From SZUA-100 sp965248135 (GTDB taxonomy: Bacteria > Pseudomonadota > Alphaproteobacteria > Rhizobiales > Rhizobiaceae): a stretch of 64,000 nucleotides of DNA. A program made the position numbers and the translations under genes. Below the pieces are notes generated by a model. That model did no database searches. It saw only the letters and a list, made by a program, of their open reading frames with translations, and was not told the DNA's origin. The stretch spans positions 2,046,001 to 2,110,000 of the forward strand of contig CBDFIN010000012.1 in the NCBI GenBank assembly GCA_965248135.1, given 5' to 3'. Shown piece after piece: positions 25,836-35,610 of this stretch; the stretch's first letter is position 1; each line of letters starts with the position of its first letter.

Positions 25836-28643
25836 ATGCTTGACAAGAATTATGACTTCGCGGCCGCCGAGCCGCGTGTTGCCAAAAACTGGGACGAAGC
25901 CAACGCTTTTGCAGCGGGCGCAGGCGCTTTGAGCGATGCCAAGCCCTACACCATTGTCATTCCACCACCCAATGTTACCGGCTCGTTGCACATGGGCCAC
26001 GCGCTCAACAACACCTTGCAGGATATCCTTATCCGGTTTGAACGTATGCGGGGCAAGAACGTGCTGTGGCAACCGGGTATGGACCATGCCGGCATCGCCA
26101 CGCAGATGGTGGTCGAACGCCAGTTGATGGAGCATCAGCTTCCTGGCAGGCGGGATATGGGTCGCGAAAAATTCGTCGAAAAAGTCTGGCAGTGGAAAGA
26201 ACAGTCCGGCGGTATCATTTTCAATCAGCTGAAACGTCTCGGCGCCTCATGCGACTGGAGCCGCGAGCGCTTCACCATGGACGAGGGCTTGTCCAGTGCG
26301 GTGCTCGAAGTGTTTGTCTCGCTCTACCGCGAAGGGCTGATTTACAAGGACAAGCGGCTGGTCAACTGGGACCCGAAACTGCACACGGCGATCTCTGATC
26401 TTGAAGTTGAACAGATCGAGATCAAGGGCAATTTGTGGCACTTTAAATATCCGCTTGAAGATGGCGTTACTTATCGCCATCCCTATGTTGAAGACGATGA
26501 GGGCAACCGCCGCGACTGGAAACCTTCTGATGGGAAACCGTCGGGATATGAAACGCGCGATTATCTGGTGGTCGCCACAACCAGGCCCGAGACCATGCTC
26601 GGCGATACCGGTGTTGCCGTTCACCTCGACGACCCGCGCTACTTGGATATTATCGGCAAGCATGTCATTTTGCCGCTGGTCGGGCGCAAAATACCGATTG
26701 TCGCGGACGAATATCCTGATATGGAGGCTGGCACCGGTGCGGTAAAGATGACCCCTGCCCATGATTTCAACGATTTTGAAGTCGGCAAAAGACAGGGACT
26801 GGCAGCGATCAATGTTTTAACTATTGATGCGAGCTTGCACTTGTTAGCCAACGAAGATTTTCTTAATGGCCTAGATCAGGAAGATGAAGACATGAGGTCG
26901 GTCGTGACGAGCTGTCATAACATCGACCGGTTTGTTGCGCGCGATATTGTCGTCGAGATGATGGCGGCGCGTGGTCTCGTCGCCGAGATTGAAAAACACA
27001 CCCACATGGTGCCCCATGGCGACCGTGGTGGTGTGCCGATTGAGCCCTATCTTACCGATCAGTGGTATGTCGATGCCGCCACACTGGCGAAACCGGCTAT
27101 CGCCTCTGTCAAAGAGGGGCGCACGGAATTTATTCCCAAGACCTGGGAAAACACTTATTTCCACTGGATGGAAAACATCCAGCCGTGGTGCATTTCGCGT
27201 CAATTGTGGTGGGGCCACCGCATTCCGGCCTGGTATGGGCCGGACGGGCAGACCTTTGTTGAAAAAACCGAAGCGGAAGCGCAAGCCGCAGCCGACCGTC
27301 ATTACGGAACAGCCACCGCCCTGGTGCGCGACGAAGATGTGCTGGACACCTGGTTTTCTTCGGCCCTTTGGCCATTTTCCACCCTCGGCTGGCCGGAAAA
27401 AACCGCTGAACTCGACACTTATTACCAGACTGATGTGCTGGTTACCGGCCTCGACATTATCTTCTTCTGGGTCGCCCGCATGATGATGATGGGCCTGCAT
27501 TTCATGAAGGATGATCAGGGCAATCCGGTCGAGCCGTTTCACACCGTCTATGTGCACGCACTGGTGCGCGACAAGCACGGTGCCAAGATGTCAAAATCCA
27601 GAGGCAATGTTATTGATCCTCTGGAGCTGATGGATCAATATGGCACCGATGCCTTGCGGTTCACCCTGGCGATCATGGCGGCACAGGGGCGTGATGTAAA
27701 ACTCGATACCGCCCGCATTGCCGGCTATCGCAATTTTGGCACCAAACTGTGGAACGCCACACGTTTTGCCGCCATGAACGGTGCCCGGCGCGACCCCGAA
27801 TTCAAGCCGGAAAACGCCAAACTGACGGTCAACCGCTGGATCCTGACGGAACTTTCAAGGACAGTGGGTGAAGTCACTGCCGGTATAGAAAAATACCGCT
27901 TCAACGACGCGGCTGCTGCGGCCTATCGTTTTGTCTGGAACCAGACATGCGATTGGTATCTGGAATTGCTCAAACCGGTATTTTCGGGCGAAGACGAGGC
28001 AGCAAAGCAGGAGGCACAGGCCGCGAGCGCCTATGTGCTGGATGAGATTTACAAATTGTTGCATCCCTTCATGCCGTTCATGACCGAAGAGCTATGGGCC
28101 GAAACGTCCGATCGTGAAGGGCTTTTGTGTCACGCGAAGTGGCCCGAAGCGGCGTTTGGCGACGCGGCGGCAGCCGATGAAATCAACTGGCTGATCGAAC
28201 TGGTATCGCAAGTGCGATCAGTACGTTCGGAGATGAACATCAAGCCCGGGCTGCAATTGCCACTTTTGGTCACCGGGGCGGGCGATGAAACCAGATTGCG
28301 GCTGGAAACCAATGCTACCGCGATCCAGCGGCTGGCGCGGATTGAAAACATTGCGCTGGTTGAAGAGGCGCCAAAGGCTTCGGCTCAAATTGTATTGGGG
28401 GAGGCGACTGTCTGTCTGCCGCTTTCCGGCATTGTTGATCTTGGTGCTGAAACCGCACGCCTTGCCAAAGAACAGGCTGTTCTCACCAAGGATATCAGAC
28501 AATTATCCGGCAAGCTGGCGAATGAAAAATTTATCGCCAATGCACCGGCAGCAGTGGTTCAGGAAAATCGCGACCGGCTGGCAACCGCTGAAGCCAAGCT
28601 GGAGAAAGTTTCAGCCGCTCTTGCCCGGTTGAGTGAAGGCTGA
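25836..28643 (+). CDS. valS: Valine-tRNA ligase
   Basis: A 935-residue class I aminoacyl-tRNA synthetase that charges tRNA-Val and edits misacylated threonine. The HIGH signature appears as PNVTGSLHMGHALNN and the KMSKS loop as GAKMSKSRGNVIDP. The editing domain lies between them (TTRPETMLGDTGVAVH, MTPAHDFNDFEVG). The C-terminus is a coiled-coil arm (LAKEQAVLTKDIRQLSGKLANEKF). I use ATG 25836 (MLDKNYDFAAAEPRVAKNW), the usual start, rather than an upstream in-frame ATG that has no conserved text. Confidence 0.97.
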   Translation: MLDKNYDFAAAEPRVAKNWDEANAFAAGAGALSDAKPYTIVIPPPNVTGSLHMGHALNNTLQDILIRFERMRGKNVLWQPGMDHAGIATQMVVERQLMEHQLPGRRDMGREKFVEKVWQWKEQSGGIIFNQLKRLGASCDWSRERFTMDEGLSSAVLEVFVSLYREGLIYKDKRLVNWDPKLHTAISDLEVEQIEIKGNLWHFKYPLEDGVTYRHPYVEDDEGNRRDWKPSDGKPSGYETRDYLVVATTRPETMLGDTGVAVHLDDPRYLDIIGKHVILPLVGRKIPIVADEYPDMEAGTGAVKMTPAHDFNDFEVGKRQGLAAINVLTIDASLHLLANEDFLNGLDQEDEDMRSVVTSCHNIDRFVARDIVVEMMAARGLVAEIEKHTHMVPHGDRGGVPIEPYLTDQWYVDAATLAKPAIASVKEGRTEFIPKTWENTYFHWMENIQPWCISRQLWWGHRIPAWYGPDGQTFVEKTEAEAQAAADRHYGTATALVRDEDVLDTWFSSALWPFSTLGWPEKTAELDTYYQTDVLVTGLDIIFFWVARMMMMGLHFMKDDQGNPVEPFHTVYVHALVRDKHGAKMSKSRGNVIDPLELMDQYGTDALRFTLAIMAAQGRDVKLDTARIAGYRNFGTKLWNATRFAAMNGARRDPEFKPENAKLTVNRWILTELSRTVGEVTAGIEKYRFNDAAAAAYRFVWNQTCDWYLELLKPVFSGEDEAAKQEAQAASAYVLDEIYKLLHPFMPFMTEELWAETSDREGLLCHAKWPEAAFGDAAAADEINWLIELVSQVRSVRSEMNIKPGLQLPLLVTGAGDETRLRLETNATAIQRLARIENIALVEEAPKASAQIVLGEATVCLPLSGIVDLGAETARLAKEQAVLTKDIRQLSGKLANEKFIANAPAAVVQENRDRLATAEAKLEKVSAALARLSEG

Positions 28644-28653
28644 ACACCGTCTT

Positions 28654-29580
28654 TTATGGTGCCGCAACAAAACGATAGGCGCCGTCCTTGCGTTCCGTCA
28701 TGCCGATGCCTGGATAGGGCAGGTGGAAGCCGACCATGCGCAACTGTTCTGACGCCATGCGATCGAGCAGCATCTTGCGGGTAGCGATACCCTGTTCACC
28801 ATCGTGATCAGAGCCGCTGCGCCAGCCGGGTTTTTCAAATGAGATGGCATGATTGGTGATCGCATCGCCAAGCACCATGAGGCTGTCGCTGCCTGAGCGA
28901 ATTTCAAAAGACGCGTGGCCCGGCGTGTGGCCGTTGGTGTCAACCGCCAAAATGCCGGGAAGGATCTCCTCGCCGAATTTGAAGCGGCTGATCCTGTCTT
29001 CGATCAGTTTAAGATTGCGCTTTGCACCAACGGCAAAACTTTTGCGGATTTCCGACATTTTGTCAACCGTTGAAGGGTCGATCCAAAATTCCCACTCCGG
29101 CTTCGAAATCATATATTCGGCTTCGGTAAATACCGGCTCATCGAAATCGTCCATCAACCCCCATAGATGATCAGGATGCGCATGGGTGAAGACCACATGG
29201 GTAACGTCGGCCGGGTCCAGTTCAATCGCCTCCAGAGCTTCAGCCAATTTGCCGGCGCTTGGCATGAAATTGGCACCGGCACCGACATCGAACAACACCG
29301 TGCGCTCGCCATCGCGCAAGAGTGTGAGATTGCAATCGGGCTTAAGGCCATCGGTGGGAAGCTGATATTTTGACAGCAGCGCCGTGATTTCATCTTTCGG
29401 CGCGTCCGGCACGACGAAACTTAGTGGCAGGCTTAAATTGCCATCGCTTAGAACATCGATTTTGGCGGTACCCAGCGATGTCGTAGATTTTGCCCACGCA
29501 GGAATGGCCGGCAGCCCGGCAGCGCCGGCGGTGAGGATGGCGGAGGCGCCTTTAAGCACATAACGGCGGGTGACGGACAT
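28654..29580 (-). CDS. Tat-exported metallo-beta-lactamase-fold hydrolase
   Basis: A 308-residue protein with a twin-arginine signal (TRRYVLKGASAILTAGAAGLPAIPAWA) and the metal site THAHPDHLWG (HxHxDH), plus NGHTPGHASFE and a later Asp in LGDAITN. It is a periplasmic member of the MBL-fold family; the substrate cannot be told from sequence. Lactonase-like and hydrolase relatives share this form. GGAG lies 6 bases before ATG 29580. Convergent with valS, with only 10 bases between the stops. Confidence 0.88.
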   Translation of the reverse strand: MSVTRRYVLKGASAILTAGAAGLPAIPAWAKSTTSLGTAKIDVLSDGNLSLPLSFVVPDAPKDEITALLSKYQLPTDGLKPDCNLTLLRDGERTVLFDVGAGANFMPSAGKLAEALEAIELDPADVTHVVFTHAHPDHLWGLMDDFDEPVFTEAEYMISKPEWEFWIDPSTVDKMSEIRKSFAVGAKRNLKLIEDRISRFKFGEEILPGILAVDTNGHTPGHASFEIRSGSDSLMVLGDAITNHAISFEKPGWRSGSDHDGEQGIATRKMLLDRMASEQLRMVGFHLPYPGIGMTERKDGAYRFVAAP

Positions 29581-29719
29581 CAATGGCTCCCTATGAGACT
29601 GACATTAATTGACAGTGCCGGTATATTCGCACCAACAAGAAAATCAACCCTCCAGCTTGCCGCACTATTGGAAACCAGTTACGGCTTTTTCTCCTTTTTC
29701 TTGTTGAGGCTGAATTTGG

Positions 29720-29920
29720 ATGACCGTATTACCACCGAAACTGATCATCTTTGATTGCGATGGTGTGCTGGTCGATACCGAAGTCATCGCCAACCGTCAA
29801 ATCGCGGCTGTGCTGTCGAAGCTTGGGCCACCAATTACCGGCCACCAATTACCGGCCATCAATGCCGGCAATTGTTTCAAGGCAAGACTATGCTCGCCGC
29901 CGCTATACCATTTGATGATA
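29720..29920 (+). pseudogene. HAD-family hydrolase fragment, frameshifted and truncated
   Basis: The N-terminus KLIIFDCDGVLVDTEVIANRQIAAVLSKLG is the motif-I start of a HAD-IA phosphatase (phosphoglycolate phosphatase type). The text then fails at 29827, where a 14-base unit is duplicated (29827-29840 and 29841-29854, with a degenerate third unit to 29867). In another frame the next family block is still recognisable (CRQLFQGKTM), after which homology ends. The rest of the gene (about 150 codons) is gone. Reads as a dead gene. Confidence 0.8.
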
Positions 29921-30008
29921 TAAGATTGGTGGCCGGGCTTGTGGGCATAGCAGCGTAATGCCAATATTTCAGACCAGTTCATGAACACTCAGAAAAGGAA
30001 AATTACAA

Positions 30009-30407
30009 GTGAAAATCACCGCCCAGCAACTGGTTGAACAGGCCAATAAGGAGATTACCACAGTCTCAATCGAGGAGGCGCGTGCTGCCCAGGAGGATGG
30101 CTCGGCGGTGCTGATCGATATTCGTGATATCAGAGAGCTGCAACGCGAGGGGCGCATTCCTGGCGCGGTTCATGCGCCGCGTGGTATGCTGGAATTCTGG
30201 GTCGACCCGGAAAGCCGGTATTTTCGTGATGTTTTTGCGCAAGCGGACAAAACCTACATATTTTTCTGCGCTTTGGCCTGGCGTTCGGCGCTTGCCACCA
30301 AGGCGATGCAAGATATGGGCATGGAGCCGGTCGCCCATATTGAGGGTGGATTTACCGCCTGGAAAGAAAGTGGCGCTCCGGTGGAAGAGATAGAAAAGAA
30401 GGCCTGA
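30009..30407 (+). CDS. Rhodanese-like domain protein
   Basis: A single rhodanese domain of 132 residues without signal peptide: VLIDIRDIRELQREGRIPGAVHAPRGML, then the active-site loop with Cys in FFCALAWRSALATK and EGGFTAWKESGAPVE at the end. Single-domain rhodaneses move sulphur or act as adaptors. The active-site cysteine is present, so it is likely a working sulphurtransferase. AAAAGGAAAA lies upstream of the GTG start at 30009. Neighbours give no clue to the partner. Confidence 0.9.
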   Translation: MKITAQQLVEQANKEITTVSIEEARAAQEDGSAVLIDIRDIRELQREGRIPGAVHAPRGMLEFWVDPESRYFRDVFAQADKTYIFFCALAWRSALATKAMQDMGMEPVAHIEGGFTAWKESGAPVEEIEKKA

Positions 30408-30533
30408 TTGGCAAAGGCAACGGGTTTTTATCCCGGTTGAAATGGGTTATCACCAGCCATGTGTTGGTTGTCTGGCTGAGAAAAACAGGAATATCCCGCC
30501 GATCTACAAATTTTGGCCAAGGAAAGATCGAAA

Positions 30534-32141
30534 TTGAGCGTTCTTACATCAAAAATTGCGACTTCCGGCCCACTGGCCGAGGCTAATATCAATGCCTGGG
30601 GTGAACTAATTTCGACATTGGAGGATAAAACCGCGCAAGCCTCGCTTGGCGGTTCGCCACGCGCGCGCGCCCGCCACAAGGATCGCGGCAAACTGTTGCC
30701 GCGCGAGCGGGTGACGGGCGTGATTGACCCAGGTTCGCCATTTCTTGAACTTTCACCGCTGGCCGCCAACGACATGTATGACGGCACGATCAACGGGGCA
30801 GGCGTGATCACCGGCATTGGCCGGGTTGAGGGCAGGGAGTGCATGATCGTGTGCAATGATGCGACGATCAAGGGCGGCACCTATTTTCCCATCACCGTGA
30901 AAAAGCATGTGCGGGCCCAGGAAATTGCCAGCGAGAACAATCTGCCATGCATCTATCTGGTCGATTCAGGCGGTGCCAATCTGCCCAATCAGGTCGACGT
31001 TTTTCCTGATCGGGATCATTTTGGCCGCATTTTCTTCAATCAGGCAAACATGTCGGCGAAAGGAATCCCGCAAATTGCCGTTGTCATGGGCTCGTGCACC
31101 GCAGGCGGTGCTTATGTGCCGGCAATGAGCGACGAGACCATTATTGTCCGCAATCAGGGAACTATATTTCTGGCCGGTCCGCCGTTGGTCAAGGCCGCGA
31201 CCGGTGAAGAGGTTTCGGCAGAAGAACTCGGTGGGGCGGAAGTGCACACCAAAACTTCCGGTGTCGCAGATCATCTGGCCGAAAACGATACCCACGCGCT
31301 ACAGATTGCCCGCTCGATTATTGCCAGTCTCAACCGGCATGGCGCAGCCCAATTGACCCGCACTTCGCCGCAAGAACCCGTGTTCGACCCGGCAACACTG
31401 GAACAGATCGTACCGGTTGACTTGAAAAAACAATATGATGTGCGCGAGGTAATCGCCCGCATTGTCGATGGGTCGCGGCTGGACGAGTTTAAGGCCAATT
31501 ACGGCACCACGCTGGTTACCGGCTTTGCCAGATTGCACGGCATGCCGGTCGGCATTCTTGCCAATAACGGCATTTTGTTTTCCGAAAGTGCGATGAAGGG
31601 AGCCCATTTCATTGAGCTGTGCTGCCAGCGCAAAATCCCGTTGCTGTTCTTGCAAAACATTACCGGATTTATGGTTGGCCGAGACTATGAGGCCGGCGGC
31701 ATTGCCAAGGATGGCGCCAAGCTGGTCACCGCCGTTGCCACCGCCAAAGTGCCGAAGCTGACCTTGATTATCGGTGGCTCCTATGGGGCTGGCAATTATG
31801 GCATGTGTGGCCGTGCCTATGGCCCGCGGTTCTTGTTCACGTGGCCCAATGCCCGCATTTCGGTAATGGGCGGGGAGCAGGCGGCCTCGGTGCTGGCCAC
31901 CGTCAAACGCGATGCAATTGAACGCGATGGCGGCGAATGGTCGGAAATTGAGGAAGCCGAGTTCAAGGCGCCGATTGTCGATACCTATGAGCATGAGGGA
32001 AATCCGCTGCACGCCACTGCCCGATTGTGGGACGATGGTATCATTCGCCCCCGTGATACACGGCGGGTGCTTTCACTGGCCCTTTCAGTAGCGCTCAATG
32101 CCGAGATAGAAGAAACCAAATTTGGCGTGTTCAGAATGTGA
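30534..32141 (+). CDS. mccB: Methylcrotonoyl-CoA carboxylase, carboxyltransferase (beta) subunit
   Basis: A 535-residue carboxyltransferase: RHKDRGKLLPRERV, the acyl-CoA block VMGSCTAGGAYVPAMSDE with TIFLAGPPLVKAATGEEV, and GGSYGAGNYGMCGRAYGPRF with ARISVMGGEQAA, all typical of MccB of leucine breakdown. It carries CO2 from biotin to 3-methylcrotonyl-CoA. I chose TTG 30534 (SVLTSKIATSG) because AAGGAAAG lies about 8 bases upstream; another TTG at 30513 is possible. The biotin carboxylase subunit (mccA), usually next to it, is absent here, and the next gene is on the opposite strand. Confidence 0.93.
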   Translation: MSVLTSKIATSGPLAEANINAWGELISTLEDKTAQASLGGSPRARARHKDRGKLLPRERVTGVIDPGSPFLELSPLAANDMYDGTINGAGVITGIGRVEGRECMIVCNDATIKGGTYFPITVKKHVRAQEIASENNLPCIYLVDSGGANLPNQVDVFPDRDHFGRIFFNQANMSAKGIPQIAVVMGSCTAGGAYVPAMSDETIIVRNQGTIFLAGPPLVKAATGEEVSAEELGGAEVHTKTSGVADHLAENDTHALQIARSIIASLNRHGAAQLTRTSPQEPVFDPATLEQIVPVDLKKQYDVREVIARIVDGSRLDEFKANYGTTLVTGFARLHGMPVGILANNGILFSESAMKGAHFIELCCQRKIPLLFLQNITGFMVGRDYEAGGIAKDGAKLVTAVATAKVPKLTLIIGGSYGAGNYGMCGRAYGPRFLFTWPNARISVMGGEQAASVLATVKRDAIERDGGEWSEIEEAEFKAPIVDTYEHEGNPLHATARLWDDGIIRPRDTRRVLSLALSVALNAEIEETKFGVFRM

Positions 32142-32201
32142 GAGCAATTCCAATGACAGGCTCGCTTGTTCGCCTGGTGAATTTGCGATTCAACGCCGTC
32201 A

Positions 32202-34175
32202 TCAAGAAGCGTTTTCGATGCTGCCATCGCCAATTTGATCGGCCATATACGACAATATTTCATCGGCCCGCATTGACTTTGAATACAGATATCCCTGCCC
32301 AAATTTGCAGCCGGTTTTCATCGCTTGATCATGCTGTTCTTCATTTTCGATGCCCACCTGAATGGTTATAATGTCCAGCCCGGTACTCAATCCGACGATA
32401 GACTTCTGGATTTGGCGTTTTCCGTTCGACATATTCGTGCTTGGAACAAAACTGCTGTCAATTTTCAACTTGTCGACGACAATCTTGTCGAGATAACCAA
32501 ATCCGGCGAACCCTGATCCAAAGTCATCAAGAGCGACCTGCACACCGGCTGCGCGAAAATCATCAATATTCTTGCGCGCAATGTCGAAGTTGCTCATCAG
32601 CGCAGTCTCCGTTATTTCAATTTGAATGCGGCTTGGCAGCAAGTCATATTTACTCAAGGTGGCAATAAACGACAGGCCGAATTCCGGGCGGGCAATTTGA
32701 ACTGCCGAAATATTGATTGAAAGACCAACATCGCCAGGCCAACAGACCGCGTCGGCAAAAGCTTTGACCAAAAGCTGGTTGCTTAATTCGTTGATAAGTC
32801 CGGTACGCTCGGACATGGCGATGAATTTTTCACATGGGACGTTGCCAAAAGCCGGGTCTGTCCATCGCGCCAGGGCCTCAAACGCTACGATTTGCCCATT
32901 GGAGAGATTGACAATTGGTTGATACTCCAAATAGATCGAATTGGTAGCTATTGCCAAACGCAGGGCCTGTTCCAGTCTGGCTTCAATCGTGAGACTATCA
33001 TCGTTATCAGCCGAACAAATTTCTACTTCGACATTGTGGGATTTCTTTATTTTATAAAGTGCCCTGTCAGCGTTCTCCAGCAGCGTTTCCAGAGATTTGC
33101 CGTTGTCTGGATAGATTGCAATGCCGCATGAGCCAGAAAGCATCGCCTTGGCCATCTCATATTGATAAGGCTGGCGAAGGCAAGTTGCCATTTTTTCGCC
33201 AATTTTCAAAAGTTCTTTTTTGTTCGAGAGCTTCGGAAAAAACAGTCCGAACTCATCCCCTCCTAACCGTGCAACCATTCCATTATCGCCAAGAACCGCG
33301 GTTATTCTTTTGCCCACTTCGATCAGGACACTATCACCGCAGGCATGGCCAAATACATCATTGACCGGTTTAAAACCATCCAGATCAATGACGCCAACGG
33401 CAAATTTTTCATCATCTTTTGCAGATTTTATCCGGTTTTCTATTTCGGTAGCGAACGCTCGCCGGTTTGGCAAATCAGTAAGGGCATCGGTCAGCGCCAA
33501 CTTTTCCATCTGCTGTTTGACCAGATTGGTTTGTTCTATTTGCTGCTTTAGTTCGATCTTGCTCGATTCCGCATCCACGAAAGATCTGTAGTGTTGGTTC
33601 AACAGGCGAATAAAAATCAGACTGAATGTTGTAAACAGTACAATAGAAGACCAAATAATAGGTTCACCGGTTATAATTAGGATGTAACTTAATAATGCGG
33701 AGGCGAGCAGCAACATTCCTTTGTGAACTTTTGGTAAATAAGCTAATCCAACTATGATATTTGCAGAATTAATCCAAACAAAACAAATCATCAACACCAT
33801 TTGTGATAAATTAGCATATTGCAATAAAGCAACAGACCAACAACCAACAAGAAATGTCAATACCCAAATTAAAATAGTTGACTTTTCAAATTCAAGTGTT
33901 ACATCATAATTAAATGAATTCTCTGAAAATACTTTCTTTCGCCAGTATATCATTCTATACGTTATTGCTACAAGTAGTATTCCAGGAATAATTACTGTAA
34001 GGTACATCGGGGCTGTGTAAAAAAAGGCAGCGGAAACCACCAGTAAATTGACAAACAAACAACCAAAAATAAGTGGCATTTGGGTTTTGACAATTTTAAC
34101 TTGTGCCCTCAAAACCGCATCGTTGGTAAATGCCGGGAGTGCAGAATTAATAAAGTGGCGCATGATCGCTGACAT
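32202..34175 (-). CDS. Membrane GGDEF-EAL protein (cyclic-di-GMP)
   Basis: The 657-residue protein has several hydrophobic segments in the first 190 residues (for example 34-75, 100-148, 153-190), a short coiled coil, a GGDEF domain (GGDEF at 305-309) and an EAL domain (EAL at 433-435). There is no RxxD inhibitory site before GGDEF, so the cyclase half may be unregulated by product. In the EAL half most key residues are present (N488, E520 and E523 region, D550-D551, K571, Q627), but the usual AEGVE block reads QVGIE: the catalytic-site Glu is Val607. That predicts weak or no phosphodiesterase activity. The coding for the membrane part is AT-rich. Confidence 0.92.
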   Translation of the reverse strand: MSAIMRHFINSALPAFTNDAVLRAQVKIVKTQMPLIFGCLFVNLLVVSAAFFYTAPMYLTVIIPGILLVAITYRMIYWRKKVFSENSFNYDVTLEFEKSTILIWVLTFLVGCWSVALLQYANLSQMVLMICFVWINSANIIVGLAYLPKVHKGMLLLASALLSYILIITGEPIIWSSIVLFTTFSLIFIRLLNQHYRSFVDAESSKIELKQQIEQTNLVKQQMEKLALTDALTDLPNRRAFATEIENRIKSAKDDEKFAVGVIDLDGFKPVNDVFGHACGDSVLIEVGKRITAVLGDNGMVARLGGDEFGLFFPKLSNKKELLKIGEKMATCLRQPYQYEMAKAMLSGSCGIAIYPDNGKSLETLLENADRALYKIKKSHNVEVEICSADNDDSLTIEARLEQALRLAIATNSIYLEYQPIVNLSNGQIVAFEALARWTDPAFGNVPCEKFIAMSERTGLINELSNQLLVKAFADAVCWPGDVGLSINISAVQIARPEFGLSFIATLSKYDLLPSRIQIEITETALMSNFDIARKNIDDFRAAGVQVALDDFGSGFAGFGYLDKIVVDKLKIDSSFVPSTNMSNGKRQIQKSIVGLSTGLDIITIQVGIENEEQHDQAMKTGCKFGQGYLYSKSMRADEILSYMADQIGDGSIENAS

Positions 34176-34339
34176 TGGGGCACTTTCAGTAACTCAGTAG
34201 GCATCCACGATGAACAAATTCAAGGGATTAATGTTGCCGATTGTCAGCGAAAGACATTAAGGTTTGGTGTAGTCTCGATAGACCCAGGCCATTAAAGACC
34301 GCTTCGCTCTTGGCGTAATCGCCAGGTTTAGGTCTGATT

Positions 34340-35599
34340 TCAATCCTGCCGGATACGTTCAGGCAGCATACCGCTGGGGGCGAAGCGCAATACCAGCGTT
34401 ATGGTCAGGCCGATAACAAATACCCGCATTTGCAGGGCACGACTGTCGAGATCATGCGGTGCTTCCCAGCCAAACCATGCAAGACCCAATTCGCGAATAG
34501 TGCCGAACATCCACAGCGCCATGGGTTCCGACATCACCCAGATAATATAGACCAGCACCGCCCCGATAATGGCACCGCGATTGTTGCCGGTACCGCCGAG
34601 AATAACCATCACCCAAATCAGGAAGGTGTGATTGAGATCGACAAATCCGGCCGGATCGAACAGGCCGGTAAAGCTGATCAGCATGGCACCGCCCAGGCCC
34701 ATAATTACCGAACCAAGAACAAATATCTCCAGCCGCCTATTGTTGACATCCTTGCCCATGGCCGAGGCGGCATCCTCGTTGTCACGGATGGCCCGCATCA
34801 TCCGACCCCATGGGGCATGATAGGCCCGCTCCAGCAACAGATAGATCACCAACACGAATATGGCCGTCAACGCCAAATAAAGCGAACGCGCCTCGGTGAA
34901 ATTGCCATCGGCGGGTTTTGGCACCGGCCAGGGAAGCGGCGAAACCGTCAGCGTGCCATTGGTCAGCCAGTCGGCGTTCTTTAAAAAGGTTTTGACGATC
35001 TGGGCAATGCCGAGTGTGGCGATGGCCAGATAGTCGGCCCGCAGACCAAGACAAATTTTGCCGACAAACCAGGCAATTACCCCGGCTACAATGCCGGCAC
35101 CAATCCAACCGACAAAGACCGGCAGTCCAAATCCGCCAATAAAACCTGCCTCGGTCTCGATAATATGTGCGGCTGGCTCGATGCCAATGGTGACCAGCAA
35201 ATAGGTAATCGCTGCTATGACCACGGTCAGGAATGTCTGCAAGCCGCTCGGTATCTTTGATTGGCGCTGGATCACCACAATGATGCCGATGCCGATGATC
35301 AGCGTCAGTAACGGGCGGGTCAGCAATTCAGGCCCCGCGCCGCTCCAGAATTTCTCATTGACCGGAAAAGACAGGAACATCGTGGTGAAGGCACCGGCTG
35401 CAATCAGGCCCATTATACCAATGTTGAACAAGCCGGCGTAACCCCACTGGATGTTGAGACCGAGCGCAATTATTGCATAGCAGGCCGCCTCTGCCATCAT
35501 CCTGGACGTGTAGGCCGAGCCCTGGCTGGAAAGGATCACCACCACCAGCAATATCAACCCTGCAAATAACAGGATATCGCGGCGGTATTTGCTCATCAT
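34340..35599 (-). CDS. livM: Branched-chain amino acid ABC transporter permease (LivM type)
   Basis: A 419-residue permease with about ten membrane segments and the family loop LRADYLAIATLGIAQIVKTF; RMMRAIRDNEDAASAMGKDVNNRRLEIFVLGS is the cytoplasmic coupling segment that meets the ATPases. I start at ATG 35599 (MMSKYRRD), because GGAGGG lies about 7 bases upstream; GTG 35614 would overlap livH by 4 bases. Last gene of the livG-livF-livH-livM set. Substrate is amino acids or amides by family; not fixed by sequence. Confidence 0.92.
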   Translation of the reverse strand: MMSKYRRDILLFAGLILLVVVILSSQGSAYTSRMMAEAACYAIIALGLNIQWGYAGLFNIGIMGLIAAGAFTTMFLSFPVNEKFWSGAGPELLTRPLLTLIIGIGIIVVIQRQSKIPSGLQTFLTVVIAAITYLLVTIGIEPAAHIIETEAGFIGGFGLPVFVGWIGAGIVAGVIAWFVGKICLGLRADYLAIATLGIAQIVKTFLKNADWLTNGTLTVSPLPWPVPKPADGNFTEARSLYLALTAIFVLVIYLLLERAYHAPWGRMMRAIRDNEDAASAMGKDVNNRRLEIFVLGSVIMGLGGAMLISFTGLFDPAGFVDLNHTFLIWVMVILGGTGNNRGAIIGAVLVYIIWVMSEPMALWMFGTIRELGLAWFGWEAPHDLDSRALQMRVFVIGLTITLVLRFAPSGMLPERIRQD

Positions 35600-35610
35600 C
35601 GATCCCTCCA

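Noticed and set aside
26871..27578. 235-codon minus-strand frame in valS
   Set aside because: Antisense of the conserved valS core; composition follows the other strand.
31299..32012. 237-codon minus-strand frame in mccB
   Set aside because: Antisense shadow of a conserved carboxyltransferase.
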